DNA from: Colivivens sp963640465
GTDB taxonomy: Bacteria; Bacteroidota; Bacteroidia; Bacteroidales; Bacteroidaceae
Length of the DNA: 64,000 nucleotides
Direction of reading: 5' to 3'
NCBI GenBank assembly: GCA_963640465.1
Contig: CAVHYP010000001.1
Location: 50,127 to 114,126 of the forward strand
Positions within the stretch are counted from its first letter, which is position 1; each line of letters opens with the position of its first letter. The translations under genes were made by a program, and so were the position numbers. The notes under the pieces are model-generated. The model saw only the letters and a program-made list of their open reading frames with translations. It was not told the origin of the DNA and made no database searches. Positions 32,394 to 40,256 of this stretch are shown in pieces.

Positions 32394-32936
32394 ATGGCAA
32401 CAACAAAGTATTCAGGCACTCAGACTGAGAAAAATCTGGAAGCGGCTTTCGCTGGAGAGAGTCAGGCGCGCAACAAGTACACTTACTTCGCATCGAGGGC
32501 AAAGAAGGAGGGATTTGAGCAGATTGCAGAAATCTTCCTGAAGACGGCTGACAACGAGAAGGAGCATGCAAAGATGTGGTTCAAGGAACTCAGCGGCATT
32601 GGCGACACTGCACAGAACCTTGAGGCTGCAGCTGCTGGCGAGAACTTCGAGTGGACCGACATGTACGAGGGTTTTGCAAAGACTGCCGAAGAGGAAGGTT
32701 TTAAGGACTTGGCACGCAAGTTCCGTCTTGTGGCTGCCATCGAGAAGCGTCATGAGGAGCGCTACCGTGCTCTGCTGAAGAACATAGAGATGCAGGAAGT
32801 GTTTGCAAAGAGTGACGTGAAGGTGTGGGAATGCCGCAACTGTGGACACATCGTGGTAGGGGAGAAAGCTCCTGATGTGTGCCCTGTTTGCGCTCATCCG
32901 CAGGCTTACTTCGAGGTTCACGTCGACAATTTCTAA
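32394..32936 (+). CDS. rubrerythrin
   Basis: A 180-residue cytoplasmic peroxide-scavenging protein that reduces H2O2 in anaerobes. The N-terminal ferritin-like diiron domain shows NLEAAFAGESQARNKYTYFA, EIFLKTADNEKEHAKMW (EKEH ligands) and a second pair in IEKRHEERY. The C-terminal rubredoxin-like domain has CRNCGH and CPVCAHPQ, the four cysteines for one iron. Length is normal. The ATG at 32394 gives MATTKYSGTQTEKN, the usual beginning; a second ATG two codons earlier is possible. Monocistronic, ended by a terminator. Confidence 0.96.
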   Translation: MATTKYSGTQTEKNLEAAFAGESQARNKYTYFASRAKKEGFEQIAEIFLKTADNEKEHAKMWFKELSGIGDTAQNLEAAAAGENFEWTDMYEGFAKTAEEEGFKDLARKFRLVAAIEKRHEERYRALLKNIEMQEVFAKSDVKVWECRNCGHIVVGEKAPDVCPVCAHPQAYFEVHVDNF

Positions 32937-32961
32937 TCGTCGGCTGATTGAAGCAATTTAT

Positions 32962-32999
32962 TTTTCTGACCAGGGAACAAATTTTCTCTGACCAGGGAA
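32962..32999. repeat. 22-base-period palindromic repeat, two copies (locus 3)
   Basis: Two copies at 32962 and 32984 related to TTCTCTGACCAGGGAA, 22 bases apart, between the rubrerythrin stop and the terminator. Confidence 0.85.
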
Positions 33000-33000
33000 C

Positions 33001-33040
33001 AAAAAAGGAGGATGTACCCAAGTGGGATGCATCCTCTTTT
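33001..33040. terminator. bidirectional intrinsic terminator
   Basis: GAGGATG (33008-33014) pairs with CATCCTC (33030-33036), with an inner CCC/GGG. A run of A on the left and TTTT on the right serve the leftward M64 transcript and rubrerythrin respectively. Confidence 0.85.
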
Positions 33041-33102
33041 CTCTGTGTGTTTTCTGTATGTCCGTTCAGCTTTGCTTTGCCGAACTTCTCCTCTCTGCAG
33101 AA

Positions 33103-34440
33103 TTATTTTGCGGTGTAGAAGTCGGTGATGCCGATGATGGCGCGTGTGCAGACTGGGCAGAAGTCCTCAACCTCGTTCACGTTCATGCGGCAAAGTTCTG
33201 CCGGACGGTAAACACCTTTGGTCTGATAGCCGCCGCCTTCGTAAACGCCCACTTTCTTTGTCTTGGCATTGAGGTCTTCCTTCTGTCCGCCTCGCTCTGC
33301 GTTCTTCGGACGTGAGGCTGATCCTCCCTTCTCGTTCACTGTGGTTGGAATCTTTGTGCCTGCTGGTACGAGATCTTTCCATTTCTTGTCGAACTCGTGA
33401 AGGGTAGTGATGTTTGGCTCCCAAGGCTCGGTGTCGGCTGGATACCATTCCACATAGTTGTCGTTGTAGGCATATTCGTCGGCAAGTCCGGCATAGGAGT
33501 GTCCGAACTCATGCACGAGCACTTGCTTGAATGTGGCATGGTCGCTCGAACTGCACATCCATTGGTTGTAGATGCCTCCGCCGCCATAGCGTGGTGTGTT
33601 GATGAGTACGATGATGTGCTCGAACGGAACTCCGCTGAGAAGGTCATAGAGTTTGTGAACCTTTGATGTGGTGAGGTAACGGTCGCTGTAGAAGGTGTCG
33701 TAGTGGGCACGCAGAACGGTGTTGTGCCAGATTCCCTTGCCTGGTTCCGATGGTCCGCTCTCTGCAGATTCGCTTGCCACTGCCACTACATTGAATCGGC
33801 TCTTGAGTGACTTGAACGGTTCGTGACTGAACAGGGCATCGGCTGCACGCTGGCAGTCGTTGTAGAACTTGTCCATCTGGTCTCTGGTGTAGCCCTCGGC
33901 TACGATAGCGAGGTCTACGCAGTCGCTGATGTCGCCGCTCTTCACTATATATTTATAAGGTACACCGTTTTCTCCGATAGGACGGATAAGAATGTCGGTC
34001 GGGTCGACATGGTGGGTCATCTTTGAAGTCACCACGTTGTGGTTGTTGGTGAGGGTCACCTGCACGTCAATCGGTTTCTTCGGGAACGGGATGTTGTAGC
34101 TTGCCTCGAATCCGCGGAGCATTTTGGTTGCTTCCACTTCGTTCTGCCATTCCTGGAACAGGGTGGAGAAGGTATGGACATAAATCAGCTTGTGGGTTTC
34201 GCTGTCGAACACATTGATTTGTCCGTTTCCGCGCAGATAGGTCTCTGCCAGGCGATTGCGGCGTCCTGCCCATTTTGCCTGCTTGTAGAGTTGCTCCATC
34301 TGGATGTACTGGTTGACACTGTCGCCTCCCATGATGTAGTCAATGCGGAGGGTGTTGTCTTCGAAATAGTCTTCGAACTTCTGTGCCTTGGTGCCGATCG
34401 CAACAAGCAGTGCGACGGCTGCAATGAGTAGTTTTTTCAT
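33103..34440 (-). CDS. M64 family zinc metallopeptidase
   Basis: A 445-residue secreted peptidase of the IgA-peptidase M64 family. Signal peptide LLIAAVALLVAIGTKAQ; an N-terminal beta domain (about 20-150; the peptidase-M64 N-terminal module); catalytic domain from about 165 with VDLAIVAEGYTRDQMDKFY, and zinc motif HEFGH at residues 310-314 followed by SYAGLADEY (third ligand region). The end (CRMNVNEVEDFCPVCTRAI) is typical. Probably cleaves host or environmental proteins. It follows uvrA by 46 bases in the same direction, perhaps coincidentally. Confidence 0.94.
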   Translation of the reverse strand: MKKLLIAAVALLVAIGTKAQKFEDYFEDNTLRIDYIMGGDSVNQYIQMEQLYKQAKWAGRRNRLAETYLRGNGQINVFDSETHKLIYVHTFSTLFQEWQNEVEATKMLRGFEASYNIPFPKKPIDVQVTLTNNHNVVTSKMTHHVDPTDILIRPIGENGVPYKYIVKSGDISDCVDLAIVAEGYTRDQMDKFYNDCQRAADALFSHEPFKSLKSRFNVVAVASESAESGPSEPGKGIWHNTVLRAHYDTFYSDRYLTTSKVHKLYDLLSGVPFEHIIVLINTPRYGGGGIYNQWMCSSSDHATFKQVLVHEFGHSYAGLADEYAYNDNYVEWYPADTEPWEPNITTLHEFDKKWKDLVPAGTKIPTTVNEKGGSASRPKNAERGGQKEDLNAKTKKVGVYEGGGYQTKGVYRPAELCRMNVNEVEDFCPVCTRAIIGITDFYTAK

Positions 34441-34486
34441 TGTTCTCTATTCTTTAGTTTATTGTTGTTTCAGACAATCTACGGAT

Positions 34487-37297
34487 TCATTTCTGCTTCA
34501 GATAATCGACGAGTGCCTGTCCAGTGTAGCTTTCCTTGCACTGTGCCACTTCCTCGGGCGTGCCTTCACACACGATGCAGCCTCCGTCCTCGCCACCTTC
34601 GGGTCCGAGGTCGATGATGTGGTCGGCACTCTTGATGATTTCCATGTTGTGCTCGATGATCAGTAGCGAATGTCCGCGGCTGATGAGTGCCTGGAAGGCA
34701 TTGAGCAGTTTTATGATGTCGTGGAAATGGAGTCCGGTGGTTGGCTCGTCGAAGATGAACATTGTGGGTTTCGTCTTTTCCAGTGAGAGGTAGTAAGCCA
34801 GTTTCACTCGCTGGTTTTCACCTCCGGAGAGGGTGGACGATGTCTGTCCGAGCCTTATGTAGCCCAGTCCCACATCCTGCAGCGGTTGCAGTTTCTTCGC
34901 AATCTTGCTTTGTCCGTGGGCATTGAAGAACTCTATTGCCATGTTGACGGTCATGTCGAGAATGTCGCAGATGTTTTTCCCGTGGAACTTCACTTCCAGT
35001 ATCTGGCTCTTGAAGCGCTTGCCGTGGCACGATTCGCACTCGAGCACGAGGTCGTTCATGAACTGCATCTCCACGGTGGTTGTCCCTTCGCCTTTACATT
35101 CCTCGCATCTTCCGCCATCGGCATTGAAAGAGAAGTACTGGGGCGTGTAGCCCATCTGCTTCGACAGCTGCTGTGCTGCCATCAGCTTGCGTATGTCGTC
35201 GTAGGCTCCCAAGTAGGTGACTGGATTGCTGCGTGTGGATGTGCCGATAGGGTTTTGGTCGACGAACTCTATGGACTGCACTGAGTCGACATCGCCTTCC
35301 AGCCCGAGGAACTGTCCGGGTCGGTCGCACACTTTGTCCATCTTGCGCATCATGGCGCGGAAGAAGATGTCTCTCACCAGTGTTGACTTTCCGCTGCCGC
35401 TCACTCCGGTGACCACGGCCATCACATTGAGCGGAATCTTCACGCTGATGCCCTTGAGGTTGTTTTCCCTTGCGCACTTGATGAGGATGAATTTGTTCCA
35501 TGCCCTCCGGCTGTGTGGAATCTCGATTTTCTCCTTGTGGGTGAGGAAGTCGAGTGTGTGGCTGCCAAGTCCGTTCTGTGAGTTCTCTTCCTTGACTTTG
35601 TTGTCTACGGCTGGAGAACCTTGCCAAACCACTTCGCCTCCGAGTCGTCCTGCGTCGGGACCGATGTCGATGATGTAGTCGGCAGTGCGGATGATTTCCT
35701 CGTCGTGCTCCACTACAACCACGGTGTTGCCCAGGTCGCGCAGTTCCTTTAGCACTTTTATCAGGCGCTGGGTGTCACGGCTGTGAAGACCGATGCTTGG
35801 CTCGTCGAGGATGTAAAGGCTTCCCACGAGACTGCTTCCAAGGCTTGTGGCAAGGTTGATTCGCTGGCTCTCACCTCCAGAGAGCGTGTTGCTCAGACGG
35901 TTGAGTGTGAGGTAGGAGAGTCCCACATCGATGAGGAACTGCAGGCGGCTGCGTATTTCAATCAGCAGACGTTTGGCTATTGTCGCATCTTGGTCGGACA
36001 GTTGGAGTATGTTGAAGAATTCGAAAAGTGTGCTGACTGGCATTTCCACCAAATCGGTTATGCTTTTGCCTCCAATCTTCACATAGTTAGCCTCTTTTCT
36101 CAGTCGTGTGCCGTGGCAGACAGGGCAGGTGGTCTTGCCTCTGTAGCGTGCCAGCATCACTCTGTATTGTATCTTGTACTGGTTCTCGCGCAGCATGTCA
36201 AAGAACCGGTCGATGCATATCTGCCGGTCGCTGGTACGCTTTCCGTTGGCGTCCGTCTCGCCGTGCCAAAGGAAATTCTTTTGCTCTTGCGTCAGCTTGT
36301 AGTAGGGCTCGAAGATGGGGAAGTTGTGTGATGCTGCCTGGCGGCAGAATTCGTCTTTCCATGCACTCATCTTTGCTCCGCGCCAACAGAAGACGGCTTC
36401 ATCGTAGACACTGAGTTCCTGGTTGGGAATGACCAGCTGTTCGTCGATACCCATAATCTTGCCAAATCCTTCACATTCAGGACATGCCCCGATGGGTGAA
36501 TTGAAGGAGAAAAGATGCTCGGTGGGTTCGGTGAACGTCATGCCGTCGGCTTCGAATGCCAGCGAGAAGGTGTGGATGGCATATTGTGAAACTGCTTTCT
36601 TGTCGGCTTGCTTGGGGTCGGTGATGAAGAACTTCAGTATGCACTGGCCTTCGCCTTCGTAGATGGCAGTTTCGCACGAGTCGATGAGGTGACTTATGTT
36701 GTTGCGATCGTCGCGTGCCGTCATGCGGGCAATGACAATGTAGGTCTTGCCGTCAATCACGTCGGTCAGCGAGAGTCCCTGCTTCTTGTATTCTTCCAGT
36801 TGTTCCGACTCCGACCTTCCTTTCCTGCATACGAGCGGACACATCACCATGAAGCGCATTCCTTCCGGATAGGTCTTCATGCAGTTGACCACGTCTTCGG
36901 GTGTGTGTTTCTTCACTTCCTGTCCGCTGATGGGCGAGAAGGTGTGACCCACGCGTGCATAGAGCATGCGCAGATAGTCGTATATTTCGGTTGATGTGCC
37001 TACGGTGCTTCTTGGGTTGCGGCTGATGACTTTCTGCTCGATGGCGATTGCGGGCGGTATGCCTTCGATGAAGTCACACTCAGGCTTTGCCATTCTGCCC
37101 ATGAACTGTCGTGCGTATGTGCTCAGACTTTCCACATAGCGCCGCTGTCCCTCTGCATACAATGTGTTGAATGCCAATGATGATTTTCCCGATCCGCTGA
37201 CTCCGGTAATCACCACAAACTTGTTCCTCGGAATATCCACACTGATATTCTTCAGATTGTTGACCCTTGCTCCCCGTATTCTGATACAGTCGTCCAT
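34487..37297 (-). CDS. uvrA: excinuclease ABC subunit A
   Basis: The 936-residue damage-recognition ATPase of nucleotide-excision repair. Two ABC modules are visible: Walker A GVSGSGKSSLAFNTL near residue 32 and GVSGSGKSTLVRDI near 640; signature LSGGESQRI and LSGGENQRV; Walker B LYILDEPSIGLH and MFIFDEPTTGLH. Zinc-binding cysteines occur in CPECEGFG/CPVCHGTR and in CEECKGEG/CESCHGKR. The start at 37297 (MDDCIRIRGARVNNLKN) matches the family; upstream in-frame codons overlap pyrF. It begins two bases after the pyrF stop. Confidence 0.97.
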   Translation of the reverse strand: MDDCIRIRGARVNNLKNISVDIPRNKFVVITGVSGSGKSSLAFNTLYAEGQRRYVESLSTYARQFMGRMAKPECDFIEGIPPAIAIEQKVISRNPRSTVGTSTEIYDYLRMLYARVGHTFSPISGQEVKKHTPEDVVNCMKTYPEGMRFMVMCPLVCRKGRSESEQLEEYKKQGLSLTDVIDGKTYIVIARMTARDDRNNISHLIDSCETAIYEGEGQCILKFFITDPKQADKKAVSQYAIHTFSLAFEADGMTFTEPTEHLFSFNSPIGACPECEGFGKIMGIDEQLVIPNQELSVYDEAVFCWRGAKMSAWKDEFCRQAASHNFPIFEPYYKLTQEQKNFLWHGETDANGKRTSDRQICIDRFFDMLRENQYKIQYRVMLARYRGKTTCPVCHGTRLRKEANYVKIGGKSITDLVEMPVSTLFEFFNILQLSDQDATIAKRLLIEIRSRLQFLIDVGLSYLTLNRLSNTLSGGESQRINLATSLGSSLVGSLYILDEPSIGLHSRDTQRLIKVLKELRDLGNTVVVVEHDEEIIRTADYIIDIGPDAGRLGGEVVWQGSPAVDNKVKEENSQNGLGSHTLDFLTHKEKIEIPHSRRAWNKFILIKCARENNLKGISVKIPLNVMAVVTGVSGSGKSTLVRDIFFRAMMRKMDKVCDRPGQFLGLEGDVDSVQSIEFVDQNPIGTSTRSNPVTYLGAYDDIRKLMAAQQLSKQMGYTPQYFSFNADGGRCEECKGEGTTTVEMQFMNDLVLECESCHGKRFKSQILEVKFHGKNICDILDMTVNMAIEFFNAHGQSKIAKKLQPLQDVGLGYIRLGQTSSTLSGGENQRVKLAYYLSLEKTKPTMFIFDEPTTGLHFHDIIKLLNAFQALISRGHSLLIIEHNMEIIKSADHIIDLGPEGGEDGGCIVCEGTPEEVAQCKESYTGQALVDYLKQK

Positions 37298-37298
37298 C

Positions 37299-38123
37299 TT
37301 AGATTTCTTTGAGGAACTGCTCCATTTGCATCTGCACTTCCTTTGCCTTCTCTCCTGCCACTTCTGCAAACCGCTCCGACGAGTCGGCATAGATGATGGC
37401 GCGTGAGGAGTTGACAATGAGCCCGCAGTCCTTGTTCATGCCGTACTTGCACACTTCTTCCAGGCTTCCGCCTTGTGCTCCCACTCCCGGAACAAGGAGG
37501 AAATGGTTGGGGGCAACCTTGCGGATGTCTTCAAACATCTTGCCTTGTGTGGCTCCCACTACATACATCATCTGGCTTTCGTCAGCCCATTGCTGGCTTT
37601 GCTTGATGACTTTCTCAAACAGGCGTCCGCCTTCCTCCAGTTGCGTGAACTGGAAATCCTGACTTCCCTTGTTGCTTGTAAGCGCAAGCAGTATCACCCA
37701 TTTGTCTTCATATCCGAGGAATGGATTGACACTGTCCTCTCCCATGTAGGGGGCAACGGTGATGGCATCCACGTCCATCTCTTCGAAGAAACAGCGTGCG
37801 TACATCTTTGATGTGTTGCCAATGTCGCCGCGTTTTGCATCGGCAATGATGAGATGATTGGGATAGTTCTCTTTCAGATATTTCACCGTGCGCTCCAGGT
37901 TCCTCCATCCGCTGATGCCCTCACACTCATAGAATGCAATGTTGGGCTTGTAGGCAACGCAGTAGGGGGCAGTAGCGTCGATTATCGCCTTGTTGAATTT
38001 AAACACAGCATCTTCCCCTTTATTAATAAGGTGTTGCGGAATCTTCTTGATGTCGGTATCGAGTCCCACACAAAGGAAGGTCTTTTTATCTTTAATCTGC
38101 TTGATGAGTTCTTGTCTGTTCAT
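37299..38123 (-). CDS. pyrF: orotidine 5'-phosphate decarboxylase (type 2)
   Basis: Last step of UMP synthesis: decarboxylation of OMP in the cytoplasm. The 274-residue length and the catalytic signature ADAKRGDIGNTS (Asp-Lys of the active site) identify the type 2 enzyme common in Bacteroidetes. FLCVGLDTDIKKIP is the N-terminal substrate strand, and LLVPGVGAQGGSLEE a phosphate-binding loop. The start at 38123 (MNRQELIKQIKDKK) is supported by a -7 promoter element 31 bases upstream. It is immediately followed by uvrA. Confidence 0.96.
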   Translation of the reverse strand: MNRQELIKQIKDKKTFLCVGLDTDIKKIPQHLINKGEDAVFKFNKAIIDATAPYCVAYKPNIAFYECEGISGWRNLERTVKYLKENYPNHLIIADAKRGDIGNTSKMYARCFFEEMDVDAITVAPYMGEDSVNPFLGYEDKWVILLALTSNKGSQDFQFTQLEEGGRLFEKVIKQSQQWADESQMMYVVGATQGKMFEDIRKVAPNHFLLVPGVGAQGGSLEEVCKYGMNKDCGLIVNSSRAIIYADSSERFAEVAGEKAKEVQMQMEQFLKEI

Positions 38124-38153
38124 ATACTTAACTTGCTTATTGGTTTGTCTTTG

Positions 38154-38161
38154 CAAAATTA
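38154..38161 (-). promoter_or_regulatory. -7 element of the pyrF-uvrA promoter
   Basis: TAATTTTG on the minus strand. No TTTG found 19-21 bases further upstream. Confidence 0.5.
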
Positions 38162-38569
38162 CAAAAAATCTTTGAGTTGGAGCGTATGAAGAGAAAAAAG
38201 ATTGCCTGCCTCGCGACAAGCAAACTTCTTACTAACCTTAAAATAAATCTAATACCATGAAAAACACGGTGCAAAGGTAATGATTATTTTTCTAATATGT
38301 AATCTGTCGGGCGATTTTTTTGTTGGTTGGCATGGTTGAAAGCAGTCGACGGGCAGGTTTGCCCTTGCCTCCTTATGCTTTGACGACTTATTCCCATTGT
38401 CGGTTTGACGTGCCGGATAAAAGGGAAGGGCAGTTGCCCATGTGGCAAAATGGGAAATAGCAGTGGAAAAACGAGGGGAATGTATTCGGAACTCTTGACC
38501 GGAGATAAGATTTTTGAGCGTAACCAAAAATATTTGCATGCTTGCGGACATCGTATTAGGGAATGTTCA

Positions 38570-38577
38570 TAACTTTG
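38570..38577 (+). promoter_or_regulatory. -7 element of the ammonium-operon leader
   Basis: TAACTTTG, 35 bases before the leader-peptide ATG. The TTTG upstream is at an unfavourable distance (38533-38536), so an activator may be needed. Confidence 0.6.
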
Positions 38578-38611
38578 CACCGGATTTAGAAAACAAGGCA
38601 GAAAACAAAGT

Positions 38612-38737
38612 ATGATCAAGACTGTTACATACAACGCAACATCGCTGAATAATAATCAGCAGAATCAGCAGAACCAGAACAATAATCAGGTTCTCAATTG
38701 TTCGTTGTATGAATCTACCAGTCGGATGCAAATATAA
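38612..38737 (+). CDS. Asn/Gln-rich 41-residue leader peptide (candidate attenuator)
   Basis: A short frame, MIKTVTYNATSL, then residues 13-26 consisting only of asparagine and glutamine (NNNQQNQQNQNNNQ), then VLNCSLYESTSRMQI and stop. It begins about 35 bases after a -7 element and ends 28 bases before a strong intrinsic terminator that stands in front of torF-glnK-amtB. The codons of residues 20-22 contain AGAACCAG (38670-38677), which is complementary to CTGGTTCT (38770-38777) in the 5' arm of the terminator. AGAACC can instead pair with GGTTCT at 38689-38694. This is the layout of a ribosome-controlled attenuator: stalling on Asn/Gln codons would favour antitermination. The peptide itself probably has no function. 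Inference from sequence only. Confidence 0.7.
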   Translation: MIKTVTYNATSLNNNQQNQQNQNNNQVLNCSLYESTSRMQI

Positions 38738-38764
38738 AAAAGACGGACATTGATAAGATATAAG

Positions 38765-38800
38765 GAAGGCTGGTTCTTAGGAATTAGCCTTTTCTGTTTT
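38765..38800 (+). terminator. intrinsic terminator in the ammonium-operon leader
   Basis: AAGGCTGGTTC (38766-38776) pairs with GAATTAGCCTT (38781-38791, two G-U pairs) around a TTAG loop, followed by TTTCTGTTTTT. It lies 75 bases before the torF start, so it can only be an attenuator or the end of the leader transcript. Confidence 0.85.
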
Positions 38801-38875
38801 TCGATACACGCATACACACACAAACAACACAAACACAATTTTTAGTTTCAACAACACAAACACAAAGTAAAGCGT

Positions 38876-39595
38876 ATGAAGACAAAGTTAATTAAGACCA
38901 TGGCAGGGATTGCAGCATGCATGTCGGTTGCTACAGTGGTCGAAGCACAAGACAAGGTAGAGATGTCAGCAGGAGCAGACCTTGTGAGCTCCTACATTTG
39001 GAGAGGACAAAACATGGCAGGCGCTTCCATCCAGCCATCGCTGGGCATCAGCTACAAAGGCTTGAGCCTCTCGGCATGGGGATCGTATGGAATCACCGAC
39101 CACGACGACACCAAGGAACTTGATTTTACCATGGGCTATTCTGCCGGAGGTTTCTCCGTGGGAGTGACCGACTACTTCTGCATTGCTGCAGGAAAAGAAT
39201 ATGCCGACCTCAAGTATTTCATGTACGAAGCCCACAAGACCGCCCACGTGTTCGAAGCCTTCGTCGGCTACGACTTCGGACCAGTGTCAGTGCTGTGGAA
39301 CACCAACTTTGCAGGTGCCGATGGATTGAGCGATGGCGACCGTGCCTATTCGTCCTACTTCGAAGTGGCAGCACCCTTCAAACTTGGCGGACTCGACATG
39401 AGCTTCACAGCAGGCATGGTTCCATGGAAAACTACATTCTATGCAGATGCCAAAGGCTTTGCCGTCACCAACCTTACTCTGAAGGGAACCAAGACAATCA
39501 GCATCACCCCTTCATTCTCACTTCCTCTTTTCGCCTCAATAACAGCCAATCCAAGTGCATCAAAGATGTATCTCAGCGCAGGAATATCATTCTGA
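38876..39595 (+). CDS. TorF family putative porin
   Basis: A 239-residue outer-membrane beta-barrel protein: signal peptide (IKTMAGIAACMSVATVVEA), then alternating hydrophobic beta strands rich in Tyr/Trp (VSSYIWRGQNMAGASIQPSL, LSLSAWGSYGITDHDD) and a terminal aromatic residue (LSAGISF), as usual for barrels. TorF-like porins in Bacteroidetes often precede P-II and Amt genes and probably let ammonium or small nitrogen compounds through the outer membrane; the substrate is inferred from that context. First structural gene after the attenuator-like leader. Confidence 0.85.
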   Translation: MKTKLIKTMAGIAACMSVATVVEAQDKVEMSAGADLVSSYIWRGQNMAGASIQPSLGISYKGLSLSAWGSYGITDHDDTKELDFTMGYSAGGFSVGVTDYFCIAAGKEYADLKYFMYEAHKTAHVFEAFVGYDFGPVSVLWNTNFAGADGLSDGDRAYSSYFEVAAPFKLGGLDMSFTAGMVPWKTTFYADAKGFAVTNLTLKGTKTISITPSFSLPLFASITANPSASKMYLSAGISF

Positions 39596-39689
39596 CAACA
39601 GATGCAACTCCGTAAGAGAAATGCACAGATAGAACAGACAGATAGAACACACAAAGAAACACGAACTATAAACACAAACTACAAACACA

Positions 39690-40037
39690 ATGAAAAAAAT
39701 TGAAGCAATCATTCGCAAGACCCGCTTTGATGCAGTGAAGGAAGCCCTGCTTGCTGCCGACATCAACTGGTTCTCCTATTCAGAGGTGAAAGCCGTGGGT
39801 CACGACCGTGAAGACCGGATTTACCGTGGAGTCATGTACAGCACAGAAATCATTGAGCGTATCGAAATCAAGATCGTGTGCCGCGACCAGTTCGTACAGC
39901 CAGCCATCGATGCCATCATGAGTACAGCCCATACCGGAGAAGTAGGCGACGGACGTATATTCGTCAGCACCATGGACGACACCTATTCCATCCGTACCGG
40001 TGAGCATGGCGACACAGTCCTTGCAGACAGGAAATAG
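39690..40037 (+). CDS. glnK: P-II family nitrogen regulator
   Basis: A 115-residue trimeric signalling protein that binds ATP/ADP and 2-oxoglutarate and blocks AmtB. Family features are the N-terminal MKKIEAIIRKTRFDAVKEAL, the T-loop region GHDREDRIYRGVMYS (Tyr at the classical modification position) and TGEVGDGRIFVSTMDD with the later RTGEHG. It stands directly before amtB, the standard GlnK position. Whether the T-loop Tyr is uridylylated here is unknown; no glnD lies in the window. Confidence 0.95.
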   Translation: MKKIEAIIRKTRFDAVKEALLAADINWFSYSEVKAVGHDREDRIYRGVMYSTEIIERIEIKIVCRDQFVQPAIDAIMSTAHTGEVGDGRIFVSTMDDTYSIRTGEHGDTVLADRK

Positions 40038-40103
40038 AACAATCAACGATGCAAACATACTATTGAACAACAAATTTTTTTCAAACAACACAAACACAAA
40101 CCA

Positions 40104-40238
40104 GGTTCACCTCGTCCGAGGCGGATTTCCGTCAGCCGTCTTCCCGGGAGTTCCCGTTCCCGAATAGTGCAGGCCGACATAACCATGGAATTTCCACTGC
40201 CTTGATGCCTTCCTCCTCAGGGAGGCATAGGGGGAACC
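40104..40238 (+). ncRNA. G+C-rich structured leader between glnK and amtB
   Basis: A 135-base segment closed by GGTTC/GAACC (40104-40108 with 40234-40238). Internal hairpins are CCTC/GAGG (40110-40121), CGG/CCG (40122-40131), and a 9-base-pair stem TGCCTTCCT/AGGGAGGCA (40206-40214 with 40219-40227), which ends 30 bases before the amtB start codon. The flanks are A-rich, so the change in composition is sharp. It may regulate amtB or stabilise its message; no known riboswitch recognised. Confidence 0.5.
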
Positions 40239-40256
40239 ATTAACAAAATTACAATT

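Larger units (their letters stand above)
38124..38875. other. intergenic region between pyrF and the ammonium operon
   Basis: About 750 bases. The left half holds the pyrF promoter element and no visible gene (minus-strand frames at 38249-38634 lack any recognisable family). The right half is the leader of the ammonium operon: -7 element, Asn/Gln-rich reading frame and terminator. Confidence 0.7.
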
